Shown here in pieces: positions 35,871 through 45,829 of a stretch of 64,000 nucleotides of DNA. The notes beneath the pieces are model-generated. The model did no database searches. It was given only the letters and a program-made list of their open reading frames with translations, and was not told where the DNA came from. Source of the stretch: Dactylis glomerata (taxonomy: Eukaryota; Streptophyta; Magnoliopsida; Poales; Poaceae); the NCBI GenBank assembly GCA_007115705.1, contig QXEO01000821.1, forward strand, positions 2,592,884-2,656,883. The letters are read 5' to 3'. How positions within the stretch are numbered: position 1 is the stretch's first letter; every line of letters starts with the position of its first letter. A program made the position numbers and the translations under genes.

Positions 35871-36140
35871 CTCCCTCCGTTCCTTATTATAAGGTGTATA
35901 GTTTTCTGTGAAAAATTCCAGAATATAAGGTGCATGGTGAGATTATGGGATTTTTTACACAATTTAGGAGTCAATCTGATTTGAAGAGATAAGATACCGA
36001 GATTTCCCTATTTTTCCTCTTTTCTCACATCGATCACCTACCTGTATTAACATCTAAAAGTATCGAAATTTGTCATTTTAGCCTATGCGTTAATATTCAT
36101 GCAAGAAAACTATACACCTTATATTAAGGAACGGAGGGAG
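35871..36140. mobile_element. Stowaway (Tc1/Mariner) MITE
   Basis: 270 bp, starting CTCCCTCCGTTCC and ending GGAACGGAGGGAG, flanked by TA on both sides (35869-35870 and 36141-36142). The inverted repeats extend about 36 bases with one mismatch. It interrupts LINE ORF2. No coding capacity, as usual. Confidence 0.95.
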
Positions 36141-36142
36141 TA

Positions 36143-37263
36143 TGACATAAGGGAAGAGATGCCAGATAATTTTTTGTCAAGTCTGGATACTAGTGGCATC
36201 AGGTCAGCTACAGATGGTCTGGTAGTACCAAGGGGGAGCCCCAAATAAGCAAATGGCAGGGTTTCCACTTTGCATTCAAAATTATTTGCTAGGGCTGTGG
36301 CATGATCATTATCAATGTTGATAGGTATCAATGTTGTTTTGTGATAGTTGACCTTGAGTCCAGTGGAGGAGCTAAATATCTGGAGGATATTTTTTCAGTT
36401 GCATCAGTTGGTCCACATCAGCTGGCATAATCATTAGTGTGTCATCAGCATATTGAATAATTGGGTATTTTTGCCCAAAATCATTGTCAATGGGAAGATT
36501 AATCAGGCCTCTATGCCAGGCATCATTTACAGCAGCTTGTAGTAAATCAGCAGTGTTAACAAATAGTAGGGGAGAGAGAGGATCCCCTTGTCTCACCCCT
36601 CTTTTGCATATAATCTTTTTCCCAGGTACACCATTGAGGAGGACAGATGTGGATGTAGATTGCAGTATAGACTTGACCATAGAAATCCATTTAGGCCTAA
36701 AACCCTTGGCAACAAGCATGGAGATAATGGCATTGTATTCAACTTTATCAAAAGCCTTCTCAAAATCAAGTTTCAAGATAATAATTGGCTTCTTTGATGA
36801 GTGACAAATTTGGAGATATTCAAAAGTCCAACCCAAGCAGTCTTGAATATTCTTCCCTTTAATGAATCCATATTGATTTTCATGAAGAATAGGGATAATG
36901 TATTTTTGGAGCCTGTTTGCCATAAGCTTGGTAATAAATTTCAGAGGGAGACTGACCAATGAGATGGGTCTGAAGTCATTCATGGTCTGAGGATCATTGT
37001 TCATAGGAATAAGTGTAATAAATGCAGTATTGATACTTTCCAGGTTAAGGTTTCCTTCATAAAAATCATTTACTAATTTCCTGAAGTCCTCTTTGACAAT
37101 GTGCCAAGCATTTTTGAGGAATTTCCCATTGAAACCGTCTGGTCCAGATGCATTATCAATGGGCATTTCCTTGATAACAGTAGCTATTTCCTCCTCAGTA
37201 AATGGAGTGTCCAAATGAGATAATTCATGTGACTGAATAATGCTGCTAAGATCCATGAGCATG
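36143..37263 (-). pseudogene. LINE reverse transcriptase
   Basis: A non-LTR reverse transcriptase with recognisable blocks in order: NASGPDGFNGKFLKNAW, FRPISLVSLPLKFITKLMAN, ILKLDFEKAFDKVEY (first catalytic Asp), GVRQGDPLSPLLF and the active-site box YADDTLM near 36430. A one-base change in an A-run near 36400 shifts the frame before FSSSTGLKVNYHKT and PFAYLGLPLGT, which continue to 36143. The enzyme would copy LINE RNA at nicked chromosomal DNA. Codons from 37264 rightward in the same frame belong to E3 and are chance. Confidence 0.85.
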
Positions 37264-38676
37264 TGTGGGGACCCCAGATTACCCATCCGGAATACCCGAT
37301 ATGCATACAATTCACAATCCCATGATCACTGTGTTGTGAATCCACATATCCGAGTTGATAACAAAATTACATCATCCATTATAGTACCGAATAATATACT
37401 TAAAATTGGGCACATGACCAAGTATGATATTGCCACGCAGGGCAAGCCTACAACTAAGCAGCGGATACCAAGCAGTGTTGATGACCCACGTCATGCCTAC
37501 TACCCTACAGGCAACTGACTGGGAGACGTTCCTAGTTCACACCGGCATCATCATAACCACCTTCTCCTTCCGTATTGTTTTCTCCATAGTCTGACCAAGT
37601 TAATAGCCAGGGACAAAGCCATGAGTACATTTTGAATTGTACTCACAAACCATCTAAGAAAAAGTGTTGTCATGCAGTTTGGCTGTAGCAAGGAGAAAGG
37701 CTCTAATCTAGTTTATCATATCTAGTCAATTTCTCGTGTTGATATAACATGTCTTACGACATTTCTATATCCTTATTAAAGAAAACATTAAAAAAAACCT
37801 TTTTAGTAAAATCTCTAGGAAAGGGGGGAAACTCATTTGATTTCCAAGAGAGAGTCGGTGGTCAATCAAACATGACCACCTTCCTTTATAAAACCCGGTC
37901 AATCACACATGACCATCTCACTTCCCTCGGTAGTACCCTGCAAGTACTCTGAACCATAACCGTGCCACGGCAGTACCCTCCGAGTACTCCATCCAGCACC
38001 TTTCTCCATTTTTCCGAAAACATTCTTGTAAAACCAAAACCTGACATTGGGCTAAGTAACGGTCGTCCCAACCATCCATGACCGAGGACTCGGCTATTCG
38101 AATAGATTTACACTCTACAGAGGTTGTACACTTTACCCACAATCATCCGGATACTTATCATGTGGGCACCTTCCCCACATAACATCATATGCCACGACAA
38201 GCACCCGATCAAAGCCTTTCGCTTATCTACCTTAGCACGGGAATCTACCCTATGGAGTATGTACCTCCCCGGCACACCCTGGCAATCTACCTCCACGTTC
38301 GAGCGTAACTCCAGTGCCACGTCAGTGTCGTGGGGATGACTTAGGGGGCGCACCACGGGCCGGGCAATATGCCGGCTGGCGTCCCAGGAGTCCCCACGGC
38401 TTCAGTACAAGAAGACCGGCTCTGCCCGAAGGGCCGGCTGCGCTAGCAGCCGGCTGACGACTCCACCGAGGAGAACTGGAGCCGGGCGATGGAGACAAAA
38501 CTCCCCAACGGCTGTCTAGCCAAAAGCGGAACGGCCCCGACAAGGTCGGCAGGGGCGCAGGACAGGAGTGATGAGCGCCACGACCACATCCAACCAATGA
38601 GAGATCGAAGACCCTTCCCCACGACGGGATCTGAGGCAGAGGAGAGGGGATATGCCCCCCAGATGCCGGTCCAGGG

Positions 38677-38700
38677 GAAAGGCACTTTATAAAGTGCCTT
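38677..38700. repeat. 24-bp perfect palindrome in the R5 LTR
   Basis: Half-site AAAGGCACTTTA followed by its exact reverse complement, about 100 bases upstream of the TATA box. Unchanged in the right LTR (47561-47584) although flanking bases have mutated. It could be a dimer binding site or a hairpin. Confidence 0.8.
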
Positions 38701-38797
38701 TGCCAGAGCAGGGTCGGAGGATGACGCCAAAGACACCGCCGCCGGGAAGCCGGCGGCCGGTCGAATCGCCATCTAAACCTGTAACCAGGCCCCCATC

Positions 38798-38805
38798 TAT
38801 ATAAG
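38798..38805 (+). promoter_or_regulatory. R5 LTR TATA box in an inverted repeat
   Basis: TATATAAG lies between CCAGGCCCCC and GGGGGCCTGG, perfect 10-bp complementary arms with a 10-base loop. The right LTR has one mismatch in the arms (GGAGGCCTGG). Confidence 0.75.
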
Positions 38806-39038
38806 GGGGCCTGGACCCTTAGCGTAGGAGAGATCCGATCTTCTTCTTCCTCCTCTAGCCGAACAGCTCGAGGAGCACTGTAATTGCTATTACTCGATCA
38901 ATACAAAGCAGGCAGGAAGTAGGGGTTTACCTCCAACCGGGAGGGCCCTGAACCTGGGTAAACCGTGGTGTCTCTGTTGGCACAATCCCGAGCCGGACCC
39001 ATCGTCGCCAACGTCGAGCCCCTCCGATAAGCCACCCC

Positions 39039-41045
39039 ATGGCTACTGTCTCTAAATTCCCACGACAGTTGGCGCCCACCGTGGGGCAAAGCGCGGTGGC
39101 GAGCGGAGTCAAGTTCCGGCCGGGACCCTCCGGCGAGAAGGTCGCCTCCGGCCTCGTCTGGAGGTTCGGCACCTTCGACTGCGTCGACGACAACTTGGCC
39201 CACTTCAAGAACAGCTTCGGCAACAGCGGCTCCTTCCTCGACGTCGGCAGCCACCGCTTCTACGTCGCCAAGCCCTTCCCGGAGGAGATCACCGACGTCT
39301 TCGACTCCCTCTGCGACGGAGGCTCGAGCTGCGGTGAAAGCAGCAACCTTGGCGCCGTGGTCGAGGTGATGACCCTGGGAGAGGATGGGGGCGGCGACCT
39401 ACCGCGCCCCGAGTGCCCGTCGCTCGAGCGCCCACCTCCTCAGGAGCAAGACGCTCCACTCCCAGAGCGGGACGCCCTGGACGTCTCCGTGGTGGACCTG
39501 CGCGCTCCCCTCGACCGCGTCATCGATCCTGCCCGGGTTGCCGAGGCCCTGGAGCGGACGCGCCTCGTTCTCCTTGGCAAGGTGGCTGAGGACGAGGCCA
39601 ACCGGCGCCGCGTGAGCACCACGCTCGACGAGTTCTACGACGCGCATGGAGACGCGCCGACCGAGCCCGCTCGTAACTCGTACCTCAGCTTCGCCACCAT
39701 CGTCCCCGGCCAGATCCAGCGGTCGCCGTCGGCAAGCCGAGGCCGCGGAGGGCGTGGACAGGGCGGCCGTGCTCCGAGTGGCAACGCCCAAGGCCGCCGC
39801 CCCCAGCAGGGCGGCGGAGCAAGCAGACCACGCTTGATCGCGGAGTCAGCGCCAGGGTCGGAGTCCCAGGCTCGCCCACCGGCGCTGCACATCCACCTGT
39901 GGCTCGACCACGTCAAGACGTCCTCTAGGGGACCTGCTAGCTCAAAGCGAGCGGCTTCAGACCAAGGAGGCCCGGGGGCTGCAGGCAGCGGTCATAAGCG
40001 CAAAGAGGGCAAGTACACCCTCGATGCTACACTTGATCAGCCGTGCAAATTCCACACCTCCCCGGGCAGGGAAGCGACCCACTCCACGCGTCAGTGCCGT
40101 TTCATGAGAGAGCTGGAGCAGCGTGCTCGGCAGATCCCTGATACGTCGCAGGCTCAACCGGCCGGAGGTCAGGAGGACCAACAGCGCGACCCGGCTGGAG
40201 GCGAGCCGGATCAAGATGATGACTTCCCGACAGATGTGGAGCAGTATCACATCTTCACTACCCCCGGCAAAGACAAAAGGAGCGACCTTTGGCATGAAGC
40301 AGAGGTGAATGCCATAATGCCTGCAGAGCCCCAGTTCATGCACTGGTCCGAGGCGGCCATTACCTGGGGGCGCGAGGACCACCCGAGGTTGATGCCCAGT
40401 CCTGGGGAGTATGCTCTGGTCGTGGATCCTGTCGTGTGTTCCGATACGCACATGTGCCGTTTCTCCCGCGTGCTCATCGATGGCGGTAGTAGTATCAACC
40501 TTCTTTACCGAAGCTCTCTGGAGAAGTTGGGCATCCCACTTGCTCAGCTGAAACCTAGCCGGCTCACCTTCCATGGCATCGTGCCTGGGCATTCTTGCAC
40601 CCCTTTGGGCAAGGTGCAGCTGGAGGTTCTCTTTGGGAAGAAGGGGAATAGCCGCCGCGAGCCCATCTGGTTCGAGGTGGTGGACATCAGCAGTCCCTAC
40701 CACGCGCTACTAGGTTGCCCAGCCCTGGCCAAGTTCATGGCGGTTCCACACTACGCTTATCTGAAGATGAAGCTCCCAGGGCCCAGAGGTGTGATCACAG
40801 TCTCGGGAAACTTCAAGAAGTCCCTGGCCTGCGCAAAGGAGAGCTCGCAGCTGGCAGAGGCGCTGGTTGTCGCCGAGGAGAAGAGGCAGCTTCTGCATCG
40901 TGTGGAGCTGACCCAACAAGACGTACCGGTTCGCCAGTCGCCTGTGGAGCAATTCAAGCCGGTTGACGACACCAAGAAGATCCTGCTGGACGAGAGCGAC
41001 CCCTCCAAGTATGTCATCATCGGCACCGGCTTGTCTGCCAAATAG
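39039..41045 (+). CDS. R5 gag-protease ORF
   Basis: 668 codons if the ATG at 39039 is used. That ATG lies inside the LTR, so the frame crosses the LTR end and primer site; a later start is possible but the next Met is only near residue 111. A C-H-H-C cluster (CKFHTSPGREATHSTRQC, about residues 335-352) is Tat-gag-like. An aspartic-protease-like active site VLIDGGSSINLLY lies near 478-490. Usual follow-on blocks TFHGIVPG and AVPHYAYLKM are present. The capsid-type segment clear in R2 gag is not visible between about residues 100 and 330, which is mostly low-complexity Gly/Arg/Pro-rich, so gag may be internally deleted. Ends in TAG with the frame continuing. Confidence 0.75.
   Translation: MATVSKFPRQLAPTVGQSAVASGVKFRPGPSGEKVASGLVWRFGTFDCVDDNLAHFKNSFGNSGSFLDVGSHRFYVAKPFPEEITDVFDSLCDGGSSCGESSNLGAVVEVMTLGEDGGGDLPRPECPSLERPPPQEQDAPLPERDALDVSVVDLRAPLDRVIDPARVAEALERTRLVLLGKVAEDEANRRRVSTTLDEFYDAHGDAPTEPARNSYLSFATIVPGQIQRSPSASRGRGGRGQGGRAPSGNAQGRRPQQGGGASRPRLIAESAPGSESQARPPALHIHLWLDHVKTSSRGPASSKRAASDQGGPGAAGSGHKRKEGKYTLDATLDQPCKFHTSPGREATHSTRQCRFMRELEQRARQIPDTSQAQPAGGQEDQQRDPAGGEPDQDDDFPTDVEQYHIFTTPGKDKRSDLWHEAEVNAIMPAEPQFMHWSEAAITWGREDHPRLMPSPGEYALVVDPVVCSDTHMCRFSRVLIDGGSSINLLYRSSLEKLGIPLAQLKPSRLTFHGIVPGHSCTPLGKVQLEVLFGKKGNSRREPIWFEVVDISSPYHALLGCPALAKFMAVPHYAYLKMKLPGPRGVITVSGNFKKSLACAKESSQLAEALVVAEEKRQLLHRVELTQQDVPVRQSPVEQFKPVDDTKKILLDESDPSKYVIIGTGLSAK
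39070..39087 (+). other. Primer-binding site of R5
   Basis: TGGCGCCCACCGTGGGGC begins two bases after the LTR end. The gag reading frame runs through it (LAPTVGQ). Confidence 0.7.
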
Positions 41046-42704
41046 GAAAGCGAGCTCACCAGCTTCCTCCGTGAGAATCGGGACATCTTCGCATGGTCTC
41101 CAAAGGACATGCCTGGTGTGCCGAGGGAGCTGGCTGAGAACGCACTTAACGTCCGTCCAGACGCCAAGCCGGTCAAGCAGCCGTTGCGGCGGTTTGCAGA
41201 AGAAAAGAGGAAAGCTATTGGCGAGGAAATTGCCCAGCTCCTTGCAGCCGGCTTCATCATGGAAGTGTTTTACCCTGACTGGCTCGCGAACCCAGTTTTG
41301 GTTCTGAAGAAGAATAACACTTGGCGAATGTGTATCGACTACACCAGCCTCAACAAGGCCTGCCCCAAGGATCCTTTTGCGCTGCCACGAATTGACCAGG
41401 TGATCGACTCCACAGCCAGCTGCGACCTGTTGTCATTCCTGGACGCCTATTCAGGCTACCATCAGATCCCGCTCTTCCAGCCGGATCAGATCAAGACCTC
41501 CTTCATCACCCCGTACGGAGCCTACTGCTATGTTACCATGCCGTTCGGTCTGAAGAACGCTGGAGCCACTTACCAGCGAACTATGCAGCGATGTTTGCAG
41601 GAGCAGATTGGGAGGAACGTGCACGCTTATGTGGACGACGTGGTGGTGAAGACCAAGCAGAGCAGCACGCTCCTGGACGATCTCAAGGAGACTTTCACCA
41701 ACTTGCGACGCTATCGCATGAAACTCAACCCTGAGAAGTGCACCTTTGGTGTGCCGGCTGGGCAGGTCCTAGGTTACACCGTCTCCCAGCGAGGGATCGA
41801 GGCTAACCCCTCGAAGATAAAAGCCATCGAGGCCCTAGAGAAGCCCACCCAGCTCAGAGATGTGCAGAAGTTCGCTGGATGTTTGGCCTCGCTTAGCCGG
41901 TTCGTCAGCCGGCTCGGGGAGAAGGCCATGCCGCTGTACCAGCTGATGAAGAAGACGGACCACTTCGCTTGGTCCCAGCGCGCCGACGACGCCTTCAACG
42001 ACCTCAAGCGAGCCTTGTCCACCGCGCCAATCCTGGCAGCGCCGGCTCCTCGGGAGCCAATGCTGCTCTACATCGCAGCAACCCCACGCATCATCAACGT
42101 AGTGATCGTGGTGGAGCGCACCAAGGAAGGCAAAGAGCTGCCGGTTCAGCGCCCGGTGTACTACTTGAGTGAGGTGCTCACTCTCTCCAAGCAGAACTAC
42201 CCGCACTACCAGAAGGTCGCGTATGGCGTGTACATGGCGGCCAAGAAGCTGAAGCATTACTTCGAGGAGCACCCGATCACGGTGGTGAGCACCACACCGC
42301 TCTCGGAGATCATCGGGTGCAAGGATGCATCGGGAAGAGTGGCCAAATGGGCGATCGAGCTCGCAGTTCATACCATTCAGTACAAGCCCAGAACGACTAT
42401 CAAGTCGCAGATCATTGCGGATTTCTTCGCTGACTGGGGAGAGCACCAGTACTTGCCGCCGGCTCCGGACTCCACCCACTGGCGCATGCATTTCGATGGC
42501 TCCAAGCTGCTCGGGGGCTTGGGAGCCGGCGTCGTCCTCACCTCACCCAAGGGAGACAAGCTGCAGTACGTGCTACAGATGCACTTTCGTGCGTCGAACA
42601 ACGTCGCCGAGTACGAAGCCCTGGTGCACGGGCTCAAGATGGCCAAGCAGATTGGAATCAGGAGGATTCTTTGCTTCGGAGACTCTAACCTGGTAACGCA
42701 CTAG
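41046..42704 (+). CDS. R5 reverse transcriptase and RNase H
   Basis: Same frame as gag-protease after a TAG. Blocks in order from the Met at 41109: NTWRMCIDYTSLNKACPKD, LLSFLDAYSGYHQIPL (near residue 110), MPFGLKNAGATYQR, the catalytic box YVDDVVVK (near 174), and thumb/connection LGYTVSQRGIEANP. RNase H starts near residue 460 (MHFDGSK, then EYEALVHGL, then FGDSNLV). It copies element RNA to DNA in the particle. A second TAG at 42702-42704 cuts RNase H before its last block, which continues in the same frame (RANNEEADRLSK near 42810). Both stops look like decayed CAG. All catalytic acidic residues are present. Confidence 0.9.
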   Translation, partial: ESELTSFLRENRDIFAWSPKDMPGVPRELAENALNVRPDAKPVKQPLRRFAEEKRKAIGEEIAQLLAAGFIMEVFYPDWLANPVLVLKKNNTWRMCIDYTSLNKACPKDPFALPRIDQVIDSTASCDLLSFLDAYSGYHQIPLFQPDQIKTSFITPYGAYCYVTMPFGLKNAGATYQRTMQRCLQEQIGRNVHAYVDDVVVKTKQSSTLLDDLKETFTNLRRYRMKLNPEKCTFGVPAGQVLGYTVSQRGIEANPSKIKAIEALEKPTQLRDVQKFAGCLASLSRFVSRLGEKAMPLYQLMKKTDHFAWSQRADDAFNDLKRALSTAPILAAPAPREPMLLYIAATPRIINVVIVVERTKEGKELPVQRPVYYLSEVLTLSKQNYPHYQKVAYGVYMAAKKLKHYFEEHPITVVSTTPLSEIIGCKDASGRVAKWAIELAVHTIQYKPRTTIKSQIIADFFADWGEHQYLPPAPDSTHWRMHFDGSKLLGGLGAGVVLTSPKGDKLQYVLQMHFRASNNVAEYEALVHGLKMAKQIGIRRILCFGDSNLVTH

Positions 42705-44444
42705 GTCTCCGGGGATTGGGATGCAAAGGACGCCAACATGGCCTCCTATCGCTTCTATGTGCAGCAGCTCAGCGGATTCTTCGAAGGCTACGAGTTCCAC
42801 CATGTCCCCAGAGCAAACAATGAGGAAGCAGACCGGCTGTCCAAGATCGGCTCCACCAAGCAGGATATCCCAGCCGAGGTGTCCCTGGAGATCATTCACA
42901 AGCCGTCTATCAAGCCTTCGCCGGAGTCCATATCCATCTATGTGCCTGGAGACCCAGCCCCGGCTCAGGTACCGCCACCGGACCCGGGGGCTGCCGTCTC
43001 GGATCTGAAGGAGGCAGCCGGCCAACCCAGTACAGCCGGCTCGGCGAAGGACGAGGGGACTGCCGGCTCCACGCCCGCTCTCCCAGCCGGCCAATCGGGC
43101 GAAGCCGGCTCAACGACGGACCCGGGGGCTGCTGACCCTCTGGTCGCCAGTGTCTTCCATATACGGGAGATACCTTCCTGGGCGGAACCATTTTCCAACT
43201 ACCTCATCACCGGGGACCTGCCGCAAGACGAAGCGGAAGCTAGGCGAATTCAGCGTCGAGCTGGGGCGTACACCATCATCAATAGCGAGCTGTACAAGCG
43301 CAGCGTGTCGGGCATCTACCAGAAGTGCATCGAGCCGGAAGAAGGGACAGAGCTGCTAAGAGAAATACACCAAGGGGAGTGCGGACATCACGCATCTTCC
43401 AGAGCCTTGGTGGCCAAAGCCTTCCGCCATGGCTTCTATTGGCCAACGGCCAAGAAGAATGCGGAGCAGCTGGTGAAGCAGTGCAACGGCTGCCAGCGCT
43501 TCTCCAAGCACAGAAACACTCCAGCGGCAGCCCTCAAGACCATCCCGCTCACCTGGCCGTTCGCGGTCTGGGGCCTGGACATGGTGGGGCCATTCAAGAC
43601 CGCACCCGGGGGCTTGACGCATCTGCTGGTTGCTGTAGACAAGTTCACCAAGTGGATCGAGGCCAAGCCAATCAAGAAACTTGACGGTTCGTCCACAATC
43701 AAGTTCTTCAACGAGATTATCACGAGATATGGAGTTCCCCATAGCATCATCACCGACAATGGGACGAACTTTGCGAAGGGAGTCTTTGCTGATTACTGTG
43801 GTCAGAAGGGCATTCGGCTGGACTTAGCGTCAGTAGCGCACCCTCAGTCAAATGGACAAGTGGAGAAGGCAAATGGGCTGATCCTGGCCGGCATCAAACC
43901 AAGACTGGTCGAGCCTCTCGAGCGCTCAGCCGGCTATTGGGTCGAAGAGCTACCCTCAGTGCTCTGGAGCCTGCGCACCACTCCAAACCGCTCTGTTGGC
44001 TTCACACCTTTCTTCCTAGTCTATGGAGCAGAAGCGGTGTTGCCCACGGACATTGAGTTCGACGCGCCCAGAGTTGTCCAGTACACGGAGAAGCAAGCAA
44101 AAGAAGCTCGCGAAGATGGCGTCGACCTCCTCGAGGAGGCTCGAGAGCAGGCTCTGGCTAGATCAGCACTCTACCAGCAGCGGCTGCGACGATACCACAG
44201 CCGGAAAATTTGCCCGCTCGCGTTTCGCGAGGGTGATCTCATACTCCGGCTGGTCCAAAGCACTAAAGGCTTGCACAAGCTGTCTTCTCCCTGGGAGGGA
44301 CCGTTCATTGTCAGCCGGGTGCTGGGCAATGGGGCATATTACCTCATCGACGCACAAGAGCCCAGAAAGAACAAGGCAGATAACTCTGACAAGGAGACCG
44401 AGCGTCCCTGGAATGTCAGTCTCCTAAGACCTTTCTTCTGCTAA
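42705..44444 (+). CDS. R5 RNase H end, linker and integrase
   Basis: From the Met at 42738: RNase H end (residues 1-40), then a Pro/Ala/Gly/Thr-rich linker (about 65-135) with repeated AG(Q/S) units. The integrase zinc domain shows H, H and CNGCQRF (about 210-255). The catalytic core has D in WGLDMVGPF, D in ITDNGTNFA and E in SNGQVEKANG, with exactly 35 residues between the last two (D,D35E). The C-terminal domain (GPFIVSRVLGNGAYYL, WNVSLLRPFF) has no chromodomain after it, consistent with the Tat lineage. It would insert element cDNA, making the 5-bp GTCAG duplication. TAA at 44442-44444 ends the polyprotein. Confidence 0.9.
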   Translation, partial: VSGDWDAKDANMASYRFYVQQLSGFFEGYEFHHVPRANNEEADRLSKIGSTKQDIPAEVSLEIIHKPSIKPSPESISIYVPGDPAPAQVPPPDPGAAVSDLKEAAGQPSTAGSAKDEGTAGSTPALPAGQSGEAGSTTDPGAADPLVASVFHIREIPSWAEPFSNYLITGDLPQDEAEARRIQRRAGAYTIINSELYKRSVSGIYQKCIEPEEGTELLREIHQGECGHHASSRALVAKAFRHGFYWPTAKKNAEQLVKQCNGCQRFSKHRNTPAAALKTIPLTWPFAVWGLDMVGPFKTAPGGLTHLLVAVDKFTKWIEAKPIKKLDGSSTIKFFNEIITRYGVPHSIITDNGTNFAKGVFADYCGQKGIRLDLASVAHPQSNGQVEKANGLILAGIKPRLVEPLERSAGYWVEELPSVLWSLRTTPNRSVGFTPFFLVYGAEAVLPTDIEFDAPRVVQYTEKQAKEAREDGVDLLEEAREQALARSALYQQRLRRYHSRKICPLAFREGDLILRLVQSTKGLHKLSSPWEGPFIVSRVLGNGAYYLIDAQEPRKNKADNSDKETERPWNVSLLRPFFC

Positions 44445-45829
44445 GGCAAAAGCTTGTACCCCAAAAAGCGTGTCAATGAATAAAGGGAAACGGAACGGCT
44501 AGTTACGGCCGGCTCCGAGAAAAACACTTCGTGTATGTTTTGCTTCCTGCGTTATTCACTTGACCGGCAGCCGGCTCCAGGCATCGAGCCACAGCCGGCA
44601 GCCCCGAAAAAATCGATCTCTCGCCAGCCGGATTAGTACTACGTATGAAGAAGGTCTCGAGCCCAATCTCTGCCTTCCGGCTCCGCGCAGCCGGACGGAT
44701 AGGAGCCGGCAGGCCACATACGAAGGAAAGCCGCAGAACGGAACCATAAACGATAGAAAAACCGCTCAACCAGGTGTTAAGGGCAGTGTCTGTTAACTAA
44801 GCGTTGGCTAGCACGAGTCGGGGGCCCGACAGACCGAAGTACTACTTCTCACTCCGCAGCACGCTCCCACCCTAGGCCGGCATTCGGCTGCCGGCCCAAG
44901 GGAGACCAACCGGCACCAGGCTGCCGGTTGGGGGTAGAAGGGCCGAAGGGTGGAGAGATTAAGGAAAAGGTTGAGGGGACCGGACGAAGGCAAAGCCAGT
45001 GAGTAGCTGATAGTCACTGTTTTTGATGTTTGGGTTGAGAAGCCACGCCCAAGAGGTTCGAGGCTAGAGCTACCTCGCTTGGCATCGGCACCGTCCGCGA
45101 AGAGTTAGTTTCGAGCTAGCTGATAGTCCAGCTACCCCAAAACTCGGGGGCTAGGGGGAAAGGGAATTGGCCCTCAGAAGCAGGCCGGCTCCAGTACCTC
45201 GCCGGCTGTTCGTTCAGCTCGCGCTGTGACACGATCAGCAAACGAGCAACGAAATCGAAACTTAACACTCGCAAAGCAACGGCTAGAGCCGGAAACTGGG
45301 AGATTTACTCCAACCGTGGCTTGGGACGCGCGAAGGCTCGGAAAGGAAACGTGCCGGCTTCGACCTCGCCCGAGCCGGTACAAGACTCAGTCTCCGCCTC
45401 AACCCCGCTGAGCTGGGACTGGTCCGTTCCCCCCGGAGCCGGCAAGCGGAAGCACCGTTCCCTCCATGTTGAAGCCGGAAGAGCCCGCCCGGAGCGTCTG
45501 CGCGGGCCAACGACCATCGCGGTCCCTATCTACAGATTCGCGCGATAGCGGTTTCGCTAAGAGAAGAACCATCGCATCACAACGGCGTCGGGCGGGAGAC
45601 GTTTGCTCGATGGCAAAGGCACACAGCGAAGGGAGACATTCACACAGCAAGCGATGAAAAGCAAGTAAAGATTTGCACAAAATTAAGGAGGTTCTTACCC
45701 ATACGGCTGGTGGTTACATAATAAGGGCCACGCTAAGGGCCGGAGTAGCAAAAGGACTCCCCCACCTAACCCCTAGACTCCTGTTGACGACGGCGTCGCC
45801 GAGAGGGAAGCTTCGGGGCAGCTCGCCGA
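44445..45829. other. GC-rich spacer of R5 rich in GCCGGC words
   Basis: No convincing coding region. The word GCCGG/CCGGC, often as AGCCGGCT or GCCGGCTCC, recurs every few tens of bases (for example 44506, 44572, 45183, 45353). The same word is common in the LTRs and in the pol linker. It lies between the integrase stop and the 3' end of the antisense ORF. Confidence 0.55.

Larger units (their letters stand above)
38326..39067 (+). repeat. Left LTR of R5
   Basis: 742 bp with 9-bp terminal inverted repeats TGTCGTGGG/CCCACGACA. Contains a 24-bp perfect palindrome and a TATA box enclosed by complementary arms. Confidence 0.95.

Noticed and set aside
39399..40703. Long minus-strand ORFs opposite R5 gag-protease (130 and 248 codons)
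   Set aside because: Shadows of a GC-rich coding frame; the plus strand has the protease motifs in order.
41835..42491. 218-codon minus-strand ORF opposite R5 reverse transcriptase
   Set aside because: Lies exactly over conserved reverse transcriptase/RNase H codons and has no motif of its own.
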